From the NCBI GenBank assembly GCA_965261925.1, contig OZ253486.1, positions 2,480,001-2,544,000 on the forward strand: DNA of 64,000 nt, given 5' to 3'. The first letter of the stretch is position 1. Each line of letters opens with the position of its first letter. Shown in pieces: positions 7,756 through 14,962 of this stretch. Position numbers and translations under genes: made by a program. The notes beneath the pieces are model-generated. The model saw nothing but the letters and a program-made list of their open reading frames with translations. It ran no database searches and was not told where the DNA came from. This DNA is from Bin87 sp965261925 (GTDB taxonomy: Bacteria; Chloroflexota; Dehalococcoidia; Lucifugimonadales; UBA3495).

Positions 7756-8331
7756 TTACGTCGAATGATACAGGCAGGGGATAGCGTCGGCAACGTCGGG
7801 CAGGCCGCGATGTTTTGGTGGTTTAGCATACCAAAGCAGCATGGAAGGCGGCGGTCCGGGTTGGCAGTTGTCGGGTATCCGGCCTACGGCCCGCGTGGGG
7901 TAACTGGAGAGTATGTTCGTTGCACACTCGATTAGGCCATGCGCTTGAACGTGTTTGGGCAACTTGCGGAACGGTTGGCGGTTGAGGATGTACCAGACTG
8001 TGCGAACGCACACGCCGGCGGCGGCGGCGATGGCAGCACCAGTCAGCCCACGCTTGTAGCGGAGATTGCGAACGCGGCTATCGCGCTTGCGAGTAAGCCA
8101 GCGGCGTTTCTTGCCGCTGTTGACGCCGCCTAGACGGCATTGCGGGATGGTGTAGTACCCACATTGTCGGCATGGCCGGTTGCGCTTGCGCTTGGGCCGC
8201 GCGTGTGGGCATTTGCCGCGCCCGCGTTGCGGGGCAACGGGCGGTCCATAGCGAGTGTCAACAGTATTATGTTGACGGGTATCGGGGTTGTCTGTTAGTA
8301 TGTCTTTACGGGTTGGTTGAATATCCGGCAT
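7756..8331 (-). CDS. HTH plus zinc-ribbon protein, possible regulator or small terminase
   Basis: 191 residues from ATG 8331 with GAGGT 7 bp upstream. A basic region contains paired Cys (KCPHA, CRQCGYYTIPQC), then a helix-turn-helix around residues 95-115 (GAAIAAAAGVCVRTVWYIL). It is the first gene after the integrase terminator, so it is probably the first gene of the operon leading into terminase. DNA binding is likely from these features. Whether it regulates transcription or recognises packaging DNA (TerS role) is open. Confidence 0.6.
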   Translation of the reverse strand: MPDIQPTRKDILTDNPDTRQHNTVDTRYGPPVAPQRGRGKCPHARPKRKRNRPCRQCGYYTIPQCRLGGVNSGKKRRWLTRKRDSRVRNLRYKRGLTGAAIAAAAGVCVRTVWYILNRQPFRKLPKHVQAHGLIECATNILSSYPTRAVGRIPDNCQPGPPPSMLLWYAKPPKHRGLPDVADAIPCLYHST

Positions 8332-8398
8332 GATACAGACCTCGTAAGCCCGTCACACCCCCGGCAGAGTCGAGCCTGCGCGGGGGTAACTTTATGTC

Positions 8399-8411
8399 TG
8401 AATGTCATTCA
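8399..8411. promoter_or_regulatory. Palindrome TGAATG-T-CATTCA, candidate operator
   Basis: A perfect 13-bp palindrome lies between the integrase terminator and the start of the HTH gene at 8331, in the only place where the promoter of the packaging operon can sit. It may be bound by that HTH protein or by a helper-phage regulator. Confidence 0.4.
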
Positions 8412-8423
8412 TGGTAGCACACA

Positions 8424-8458
8424 TAAAGGGCGGTGAGCAAAACACTCACCGCCCTTTA
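8424..8458 (-). terminator. Integrase terminator
   Basis: A perfect 14-bp stem (8424-8437 with 8445-8458) with a 7-nt loop lies 26 bp after the integrase stop codon. It separates the integrase transcript from the packaging operon. Confidence 0.7.
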
Positions 8459-8484
8459 TACGTTGACAAGTGTGTGTGAGAACA

Positions 8485-9687
8485 CTAATCAGGGGCTATC
8501 TTCGGACTATCTTCGGACTTATCCGAGGATAGGTAGTCAGCCCAGGCTTGCATCATGGGACGGCGTTGCTCCAATGCGTCGGTTCTCACATAGGCCCGCG
8601 TGACCCGGTTGCCCACAGGATGCGACAGCGCAAGGTCGGTGAGGGTGACACTCCATTCGTTTTCAACAGCCCACACTGCATAGCTGGTTCGATAGCCATG
8701 CGGCGAGCAATCGAGGGACAGGCTTTTCATCAACTTTTGGAACCCGGACGAATTGAGGGGTTTGCCGGTTTGCGGCGACGGGAATACCAGGCCCTTGCCC
8801 GATGTTTCATTCAGTATCTCCATTGCCCTATCGGACAGTGGTATGCGATGTTCGCGGCCTGCTTTCATTCTGTCGGCTGGCACTGTCCATACGCGGTTTT
8901 CCAGGTCGATTTCGGACCACCGCGCCCCGCACGCCTCTTGCAGTCGGCAGGCGGTGAGGATCATAAACTCGAATGCCAGTTTGCCCATTGGGTTGAACCT
9001 GCTACCATTGACGGCGGCGATTGCGCCGGCGACCTCCTCGTAAGGCAGACTGTCGCGGTGTGTCTGCTCGTGCTTCACTTTCTTCAACAGGTAGTCGAGC
9101 CGGTGGCATGGGTTATTGGCTATGTAGTCCAACCCAACGGCCCTATCCATAACTACGGCGACGCGCTCGCGGACTAGCCGCGCTGTGGGGTGTTTCGTCA
9201 ACCAGATAGGTTCAAGCATTGCCCCCAAGTCGGCAGTAGTGATATTGTCAACTGACTTTTCGCCGATGGTAGGGAAAGCATGAAGGCGCAACAAGTTCCA
9301 CCAACTGAGTGCATATTCTTCGCGCCACCGGGGTTGATTGGTGGCCCAATAGTCGAAAGCGAGTTCTTCAAACCACGGGATGGCTTTCGGAGTTGGTGCG
9401 GGTTCTGGTTTGCGCTCTGGTTCGGGTTGTTCCAGTTTGGCGGTCGTGCGTGTGCCGCCCTTGCCGGAACGGATGGCCCGCGCCTGCTTACGCGCGTCGG
9501 CAAGCGAGACAACATCCGCGCTGCCAAGTCCGGTGTTGACCCGCTTGCCGCCAACCGTGCGCCGCAGTACCCAAGATCGGGCAGGTCCCTTGACCCGGAG
9601 TTCCAGCCCGTTCCCGTCGATATGAACGCCATCGACGGCCGTCTTTACCAGCGCGGCGGTCAAGGCCCGTTTCTTTGTCTTTGGCAT
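8485..9687 (-). CDS. int: Tyrosine recombinase / integrase (P4 type)
   Basis: 400 residues from ATG 9687 (GGGAGG 10 bp upstream). An in-frame GTG at 9744 would add 19 residues, but the arm-binding domain normally starts as here (KKRALTAALVKTAVDG). Residues 1-80 are the DUF4102-like arm domain, about 100-200 the SAM-like core-binding domain, and 230-380 the catalytic domain. Catalytic residues are present: R248 (TACRLQEACG), K275, H330-x-x-R333 (SPHGYRTSY), H356 (LSHPVGN) and Tyr366 (AYVR). It would integrate and excise the island at the att cores described. P4-type integrases often use tRNA 3' ends; this one uses a palindromic intergenic site instead. Confidence 0.9.
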   Translation of the reverse strand: MPKTKKRALTAALVKTAVDGVHIDGNGLELRVKGPARSWVLRRTVGGKRVNTGLGSADVVSLADARKQARAIRSGKGGTRTTAKLEQPEPERKPEPAPTPKAIPWFEELAFDYWATNQPRWREEYALSWWNLLRLHAFPTIGEKSVDNITTADLGAMLEPIWLTKHPTARLVRERVAVVMDRAVGLDYIANNPCHRLDYLLKKVKHEQTHRDSLPYEEVAGAIAAVNGSRFNPMGKLAFEFMILTACRLQEACGARWSEIDLENRVWTVPADRMKAGREHRIPLSDRAMEILNETSGKGLVFPSPQTGKPLNSSGFQKLMKSLSLDCSPHGYRTSYAVWAVENEWSVTLTDLALSHPVGNRVTRAYVRTDALEQRRPMMQAWADYLSSDKSEDSPKIAPD

Positions 9688-9692
9688 TTTCG

Positions 9693-9790
9693 TTGTGCCT
9701 CCCGTTGTGCCATCGTCAATTACTATTTGACGGATTATAGGCACAAATGGGAATTCGTGTCAACGGGTTTTCCTACTCGTTTAGGCACAA
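9693..9790. promoter_or_regulatory. Cluster of four TTGTGCC/GGCACAA arm-type sites
   Basis: The heptamer occurs at 9693-9699 and 9705-9711 (plus orientation) and at 9740-9746 and 9784-9790 (minus orientation). Four copies in 98 bp is far above chance. They cover the integrase promoter and 5' leader, so integrase binding could both build the intasome and repress int. Confidence 0.55.
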
Positions 9791-9799
9791 TCCGCAAAA

Positions 9800-9817
9800 T
9801 ACAACATAATGCCGCCG
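9800..9817. other. attR core (crossover plus right half-site)
   Basis: The crossover TACAACA (9800-9806) is followed by TAATGCCGCCG (9807-9817), the exact reverse complement of the left arm at 513-523. The rebuilt empty site would lie about 30 bp upstream of the start codon of the host gene at 9849, so the island sits in that gene's 5' region. Confidence 0.75.
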
Positions 9818-9848
9818 TTCATTCCCCAATGACGCACGGATAACCTCC

Positions 9849-10790
9849 ATGATAACCCCAGACAAAATTCGTCGTTCGTGGTTACTCACCCCCGTTTCGC
9901 AATCTGAATGCGTGTCGTCCGCTCCGTCGGCGGGTGCCGACGTAATTGTCCTCGACATTGCCGAATTCGTGGCCGAACCCGACAAGCCAGCCGCTCGGGA
10001 GTCCCTGCGCGATTGCCTGATCCCCGCCAAATCCACCGGTGCGGAGGTGTTCGTCCAGATTGATCCCGAGCTCATGCTGGCCGATCTCAACGCAGCGGTG
10101 TGGCCCGGTCTCGACGGCATCGTCGTGACCCGCGCCGAAACTTCCGATCAGGTCGCCGCGATCGACGCCATCATCTCCGATCTCGAGAGCCGACGTGGCA
10201 TGTTTCCCGGCAGCGTCGATCTGGTCCTCTGCCTGGAGACCGCCTTGGGGAACCATAACGGTTTCGAGGTCGCCACCGCTAGCTCACGCACTTGGGGGCT
10301 CTCCCTGGGTCGCGCTGATCTGGTCATGGACCTGCGGCCCGAACCGTCCGGCGAGATCCATCTGATGCAGTATCTCATGCAGCGTTTGGTGACCCTGGCG
10401 TCTGCGACCGGAGCCGTTCCCTTGGGAGCCTGGTGGCGCTTCCCCGATCGCGGTCTGCTCGCCTCCCCCGAAAACACCCTCGCGGCCGCCGAGCGCGGGC
10501 GGGCCATCGGTTTCAAGGGCTCCTTCTGCGTCCTGGATAATCAGGTTCGCCCCTTGAATGAAAGCTTCACCCCGAGGGAATCCGAGGTAGCGGCCGCACA
10601 CGGTTTGTGCGAGGCCTACGCCGCGGCGACATCCTCGGGAGTTGGCACCGTGGTATCCGTGGATGATCGGGTGCTCACCCCCGACATTGTCCGGCAGATC
10701 GCCAATACCGTTGCACTCGCCGACGCTTGCTCAACTCGCGACCGTTTCAAGGCCGCCGCGGTTGACGGGACACCCATTCCGGTCCCTTAG
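9849..10790 (+). CDS. HpcH/HpaI aldolase / citrate-lyase-beta-like protein, paralogue 1
   Basis: 313 residues, first of three tandem paralogues. The family consists of metal-dependent TIM barrels that cleave or form C-C bonds of 2-keto or acyl-CoA acids. The metal Glu (LCLETALG, about residue 134) and Asp (LGRADLVMD) are present. The substrate Arg normally in VRIN is Gln (VFVQIDP), which suggests altered or lost lyase activity. The island's attR lies about 30 bp upstream, so the native promoter may have been displaced. The gap to the next gene is 9 bp and contains AGGAG, so the genes form an operon. Confidence 0.72.
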   Translation: MITPDKIRRSWLLTPVSQSECVSSAPSAGADVIVLDIAEFVAEPDKPAARESLRDCLIPAKSTGAEVFVQIDPELMLADLNAAVWPGLDGIVVTRAETSDQVAAIDAIISDLESRRGMFPGSVDLVLCLETALGNHNGFEVATASSRTWGLSLGRADLVMDLRPEPSGEIHLMQYLMQRLVTLASATGAVPLGAWWRFPDRGLLASPENTLAAAERGRAIGFKGSFCVLDNQVRPLNESFTPRESEVAAAHGLCEAYAAATSSGVGTVVSVDDRVLTPDIVRQIANTVALADACSTRDRFKAAAVDGTPIPVP

Positions 10791-10799
10791 GAGTTCCCT

Positions 10800-11810
10800 A
10801 TGGCCAGCACATCGCGGCGACTGAAGCGGTCCGGTCTGACGATGCCGGTCGTTACCGAACGCTTCATCAGCAACGCGTGGCATCGCGGCTGCGACTACAT
10901 CAATATGGACCTGGAGGACTCAGTCCCTCCGCTCTTGAAGGACGTTGCCCGAAACCTGGTCCGCGAATCCATCCCGGTCGTCAACAAGGGCGGGGCCGAC
11001 GCTGTCTGCCGCATTAATCACGACCTGATGGAAGCGGACCTCAACGCGGTCATTTGGCCCGGCCTCGTGCAGGTCAATTACCCCAAGGCCGAGTACGGCC
11101 ACGAAATCGCCCGCATGGACGGAATCATCACGCGCTTGGAGGCCGAACGCGGCATCCGGCCCGGCACCGTGGAGATCGGCGCCAACATCGAGACCGCCGT
11201 TGGCGTCGCCAATGCCTACGAGATCGTCACCGCCAGCCCTCGTGTCCGTGATTTCGGGGGCGCCGCCGGTTACGACATGTCTCGTGACCTCGGCGTCGAG
11301 ATGTTTGTCGGCTTCGACCAATTCGTCTACGGTAAGGGTGAGGTGGAGCTCGCTGCGCGCGCCGCCGGCCGGGAACCCCACGCCGCTCCGTTCACCCCTA
11401 ATATCACCGGCAGCGTCAGCGATCCAGACCGCGCTTTCGCCGAGGCGGACGCGGCCCGCAAGTGCGGGTTCCGTATCGGCGGCGGCTTGCACCCTTACGT
11501 GGTGGAGCCTCAGATCCGTGGTTTTGCCGCTTCTGACGATGAGGTTTCCGACGCTGAGTGGGTCCTCCAGGAATACCATAAGCTGGCCCGTACCGGCGCA
11601 ACTTGGGTTCAGGTCGACGTTTCCACCGCGGACCGGGAAGACTCTCCCCGTCCCATGCCTGCCGACTCCTACCTGGGGCGAGACCGCGTTATTGATCGTT
11701 ACGAGGCCGCCCGCGCGGAGGAATTGCTGCAATGGCGCAATCTCTGCCGCGAACGTGACCAAGACAAAGCCGAGGCCATCGACCGCGTCCGCGCGGACGA
11801 AGCTGAATAG
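10800..11810 (+). CDS. HpcH/HpaI aldolase / citrate-lyase-beta-like protein, paralogue 2
   Basis: 336 residues, AGGAG 6 bp before ATG. Family signatures are intact: MDLEDSVPP (strand with acidic pair), CRINHDL (substrate Arg), GANIETAVG (metal Glu) and FGGAAGYDMSRDLG (metal Asp). The C-terminus is a charged helix (RAEELLQWRNLCRERDQDKAEAID) as in CitE-like lyases. Likely cleaves a hydroxyacyl-CoA or a hydroxy-keto acid; the substrate cannot be read from sequence. The operon with two divergent sisters suggests a heteromer or a set of related substrates. Confidence 0.78.
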   Translation: MASTSRRLKRSGLTMPVVTERFISNAWHRGCDYINMDLEDSVPPLLKDVARNLVRESIPVVNKGGADAVCRINHDLMEADLNAVIWPGLVQVNYPKAEYGHEIARMDGIITRLEAERGIRPGTVEIGANIETAVGVANAYEIVTASPRVRDFGGAAGYDMSRDLGVEMFVGFDQFVYGKGEVELAARAAGREPHAAPFTPNITGSVSDPDRAFAEADAARKCGFRIGGGLHPYVVEPQIRGFAASDDEVSDAEWVLQEYHKLARTGATWVQVDVSTADREDSPRPMPADSYLGRDRVIDRYEAARAEELLQWRNLCRERDQDKAEAIDRVRADEAE

Positions 11811-11838
11811 TTCCCACGGCCAACCGGAGCTGCCCCCT

Positions 11839-12792
11839 ATGTCCATTCTCGTACGACGGTCCAACCTGATCATTCCCGCTGTCCAGCAGCGAATGATCCG
11901 GTGGAGCTGGAAGCACGACGCCGATGCCATCACCATAGATCTTCAGGATGGCACTCCCGCCGGCGAAATCCAACAGGTTCGCAAAACCCTCCGCCAGTCG
12001 ATAGCCCTCGCCGGCAAGGCTGGCGCCCAGGTTTTCGTCCGCGTCAACGCCGGATACGTTTACGCCGACTGCGATGCCGCCATTGGCCCCGGCTTGGCCG
12101 GCATTCTTCTCCCCGGCGTCGAATCGGCCGCTCAGGTGATCGAGGCCGCCGGGACCCTAACGGAATTGGAACGAAAATACGGCGTGTCCCACGGTTTGCT
12201 GGAAATCGCTCCTGCCATCGAGACCGGAGCCGGTATCTGGCACATCAGGGAAATCATCACCGCCTCACCCCGCATCAGACAGGTTGGAATCGACGAAGCT
12301 GCCCTGGCCGCTTCCCTGGGCATCGCTCAGTCCGCCGAATACGACGCATTCGTGTACGCCCGCGGTCGCGTGTGCATCGAAGCCACCGCCGCCGGCGTTC
12401 AACCTGTCGCCGTGGCCGACCCGATTGGAGTGTCAACCGGCCAGATATCCCACGAGGAAATGGTGAAAATCGCCACCGACTCTCGAAACCTCGGGTTCAA
12501 GGGTATGGTTTGCGGCCATACGAGTTGGGTCGCCGCTGTCAACGAAGCGTATACTCCTGCCGAATCTCTCGTCGATTACTACACCCAGGTGCGTGAGGTT
12601 TTCGCTCAGGCTTTGGCCGCCGGCACCGCCGCCGCTCCCTTCGCCGGCCGCATGATTGACGTTCCGGTGGACGAGTGGGCCAAGGACGTTATCGCCATGA
12701 GCGCCGCCTGTGCTGCCCGCGACGCCGAAAAGCAGGCGGCCCTCGCCTCAGCGGAGGCTTGGCCAGACACCTCCGTTCCCATCGTCCGCTAG
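11839..12792 (+). CDS. HpcH/HpaI aldolase / citrate-lyase-beta-like protein, paralogue 3
   Basis: 317 residues from ATG 11839, 28 bp after the previous stop. Conserved positions are visible: ITIDLQDGTP, VFVRVNAGY (Arg), APAIETGAGI (Glu) and VGIDEAALAASLG (Asp). An open frame extends far upstream but overlaps paralogue 2, so the short start is chosen. Expected activity is metal-dependent C-C lyase chemistry, substrate unknown. It is the last gene of the trio. Confidence 0.76.
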   Translation: MSILVRRSNLIIPAVQQRMIRWSWKHDADAITIDLQDGTPAGEIQQVRKTLRQSIALAGKAGAQVFVRVNAGYVYADCDAAIGPGLAGILLPGVESAAQVIEAAGTLTELERKYGVSHGLLEIAPAIETGAGIWHIREIITASPRIRQVGIDEAALAASLGIAQSAEYDAFVYARGRVCIEATAAGVQPVAVADPIGVSTGQISHEEMVKIATDSRNLGFKGMVCGHTSWVAAVNEAYTPAESLVDYYTQVREVFAQALAAGTAAAPFAGRMIDVPVDEWAKDVIAMSAACAARDAEKQAALASAEAWPDTSVPIVR

Positions 12793-12915
12793 GCTAAGCG
12801 CGCCTCTACGGGGCGCCGTCCGCGCCAGCCTCGCGTGGCCACAATCTCCCCGATCAACCGCATCGGAAAGTGCTGTCCGCTCCGTTTGCGCCTTGCCCTT
12901 GTCCTGATCCCCGCA

Positions 12916-13005
12916 GTGTGGGAACCGATCCCGGCGCACGGCCACGCCGATTTTGGATACCGGTATATTCGATCCGGTATCCTATTGTGGTTGCGGTTCC
13001 CACAC
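12916..13005. repeat. Nested inverted repeats (12-bp outer, 9-bp inner)
   Basis: The outer arms GTGTGGGAACCG (12916-12927) and CGGTTCCCACAC (12994-13005) enclose inner arms GGATACCGG (12955-12963) and CCGGTATCC (12974-12982). The structure lies in the 272-bp gap between the lyase operon and the next gene. It may be a terminator-like RNA structure, a regulator site or a small palindromic element. Confidence 0.65.
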
Positions 13006-13064
13006 CGGGACGCAACTCTAAAGACATCCCAAAATATACGCCCGACGTTGCCCTGGAGAACCCC

Positions 13065-13481
13065 ATGATCTACATCGACGACGAACTCCGCCGCCGCATC
13101 GATCACGCACTGGAAGATCGCTGCCCCATGTTCATCGCCACGGTGTCCGCCGATGGCGAACCTCAAATCAGCATGCGAGGGAGCGTGCTGGTTTTCGACC
13201 GCGACACCCTCGCTTTCTGGGAACGCGGTTGGCGCAATTCTGCCGCCAACATCCAGAATGGCTCCAAGGTCGTCCTCTTCTACCGCCACCCAACCGAGCG
13301 CGTCAATCTACGCTTCTACGGCACCGCCACCATGTACCGCGAGGGGGCGATCCGCGATAACGTCATGTCGCGCACCGTCCAGGGCGAACTGGACCGCGAC
13401 CCCGACCGCACCGGCGCCGCCGTCCTGGTTCGCCTCTACCGCGTCAATCAGCTCTCAGGCGAGGTCCTCCAGGAACGATGA
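13065..13481 (+). CDS. Pyridoxamine 5'-phosphate oxidase-like FMN/split-barrel protein
   Basis: 138 residues from ATG 13065 (GGAGA 6 bp upstream). The sequence follows the small split-barrel flavin family: an N-terminal helix (DDELRRRIDHALEDR), then strands CPMFIATVSADGEPQISMRGS and LVFDRDTLAFWERG, then NIQNGSKVVLFY and the C-terminal Y-R-V strand. Such proteins bind FMN, F420 or heme and act in redox or detoxification. The exact substrate is unknown. It overlaps the next gene by ATGA. Confidence 0.75.
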   Translation: MIYIDDELRRRIDHALEDRCPMFIATVSADGEPQISMRGSVLVFDRDTLAFWERGWRNSAANIQNGSKVVLFYRHPTERVNLRFYGTATMYREGAIRDNVMSRTVQGELDRDPDRTGAAVLVRLYRVNQLSGEVLQER

Positions 13482-13738
13482 ACCGTTACTTAGTCGTTCC
13501 AATCACGCAACTCACTGCCCACGTGCTTCGAGTCGACCCGGGTCGGCCTTGGTATTCCAACGTTCTGGTCAATTCGATCATCAATGGCTTGATCGTCGGT
13601 GCGTCCGCCGGTTTCGCGATCGCCATCATGTCTCTAGTACCCGGTTGGAACGCGGTGTCACTAGCGGCCATGCCGACGTTCTGCATCGCCTCCCTTTTAT
13701 GCGCTACGGTGATAGCCGTAAAATCCTGGACGCGTTGA
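13478..13738 (+). CDS. Small membrane protein, unknown function
   Basis: 86 residues beginning at ATG that overlaps the preceding stop. Two hydrophobic segments are visible (about residues 29-52, SIINGLIVGASAGFAIAIM, and 60-80, AAMPTFCIASLLCATVIA). Translational coupling supports expression. No family recognised. Confidence 0.45.
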   Translation: MNRYLVVPITQLTAHVLRVDPGRPWYSNVLVNSIINGLIVGASAGFAIAIMSLVPGWNAVSLAAMPTFCIASLLCATVIAVKSWTR

Positions 13739-13842
13739 TCGGTCTTCAGTTGCGGCCGTTTCGGCGTTGGTTTGATACGCTCGCACTGTCCCAACGGTCT
13801 TGGTCTAGCCATAATGGTCTGCGGTAGCCAGTCTCTCCCCAG

Positions 13843-14958
13843 TTACGGCAATTCACTCTCATGGGATACCCTTGCATCGGTATCCCATTCAACCCATTTC
13901 CCGTGCACCTGCCGCCGCGCTGAATATAAAGTGGTGGCGTGTCCCCCGACGATCCTGCGTAACGAGACTCGGGCTCCCTCTGAAGGCATGTGATACACGG
14001 CCCGTTGTCTGGACACCTCTCTCAAAAGGCTGTCGAACCGCTGCCTCGCCTCCGCCGGCCATTGGTTGAGCGTGTGGCAATGAAACACACACAGCGCCGA
14101 CCCCTCCGGAACGTCCTTCAGTACTTCGGGAAGTAGATCCACTGCGTCACCTGACCGAATCGTGGGCAGCGATTGTAACCAGACCTCCTTTGCCGCAGCC
14201 AACAATGCTCCCCGGTCCCGGTGCTCCGGCCACAGCAACGCCTGCATCCACCGGTACTCCTCATCGTCGCCCAGGTCCACCGGCGCCAGATCGATCCCAA
14301 CCCTGAAATTCACCTGCGCAAACGCCTTCGGCACATCCGGCAACCCATTCCTGGCGTCGCACTCGATCACCACCCGCGAATCTGCCGGTCCAAACTCATC
14401 ACCATTGGAGTATCTGTACCGGTACTTATCCCAGTTCAGATTCAGACCGGCGCTGGTTCCCACGTCCACCAACGCCAGCGGCTGGTCAGGATTTTCCGCT
14501 GCTACCGTCCCAAATCCGGGCATAAGATAGGCGCATCGGCCGACCTCGTTGGTCTGCACCATCCGCGTTTCCAGCAGCTCGACAATCCGGCTCCCGTGCG
14601 CCAGCGAAAACTCTGTAAATGCTCGTCCCAAACCCGGCGTCGGCCCATTGCCAGTTACCGCATGCCCGTAATGCCCGCCTAATTCGGAGCCTGGGAACGC
14701 CGCTGCCATCCGCTTGACCGCGGCAAAAAGCAGATTGGGTATGGGTTGCCCAACGCGGCACCTCCGCGCCAGGCTGAGCAGGGCCGGATCGCTTGCCATC
14801 GTCTCGGATAAAATCTCGTAGGTTCTGGAGCCCGCCCCTTCGTCCGACGCTTCCGAACACTCCTCGACGGCAAACCGCCTGAACCTCTCCGCCAGCGCTC
14901 GATCCGACCGTCGGTTCGGCGCGACGTGTTCAACCTCCGGTTCGCCAAGTGTTGCCAA
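13843..14958 (-). CDS. DUF2332 family protein
   Basis: 371 residues from a TTG start at 14958, immediately after the acyl-CoA ligase stop codon. The pattern matches DUF2332: an N-terminal helical part, a central LVDVGTSAGLNLNWDKY segment resembling a SAM-binding glycine loop, then LLWPEHRDRGALLAAA and a C-terminal VSLRRIVGG strand. The function is not established; a methyltransferase-like fold is suggested by the glycine loop. It is likely cotranscribed with the ligase. Confidence 0.75.
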   Translation of the reverse strand: MATLGEPEVEHVAPNRRSDRALAERFRRFAVEECSEASDEGAGSRTYEILSETMASDPALLSLARRCRVGQPIPNLLFAAVKRMAAAFPGSELGGHYGHAVTGNGPTPGLGRAFTEFSLAHGSRIVELLETRMVQTNEVGRCAYLMPGFGTVAAENPDQPLALVDVGTSAGLNLNWDKYRYRYSNGDEFGPADSRVVIECDARNGLPDVPKAFAQVNFRVGIDLAPVDLGDDEEYRWMQALLWPEHRDRGALLAAAKEVWLQSLPTIRSGDAVDLLPEVLKDVPEGSALCVFHCHTLNQWPAEARQRFDSLLREVSRQRAVYHMPSEGARVSLRRIVGGHATTLYSARRQVHGKWVEWDTDARVSHESELP

Positions 14959-14962
14959 TGCG

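Larger units (their letters stand above)
524..9806 (-). mobile_element. Complete capsid-encoding integrative island (phage-satellite-like)
   Basis: The boundaries come from a 7-bp direct repeat TACAACA (524-530 and 9800-9806), flanked outside by inverted 11-bp arms. A site-specific integrase lies next to the right end and repeated TTGTGCC arm-type motifs lie just inside both ends. The excised circle would be 9276 bp. All genes read leftward: integrase, three small zinc-ribbon/HTH proteins, terminase large subunit, HNH, putative head closure, major capsid, a 92-residue protein, protease-ATPase, connector and portal. The head operon ends at a terminator at 601-627. No tail, tape-measure, holin/lysin, primase or replication gene is present. 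This content matches capsid-forming phage-inducible islands better than a whole phage; a decayed prophage is the main alternative. Confidence 0.8.

Noticed and set aside
513..9817. Inverted ends of a DDE-type transposon
   Set aside because: The inverted 11-bp arms enclose direct copies of a 7-bp crossover and sit beside a tyrosine integrase, so they are split halves of an att site rather than transposon termini.
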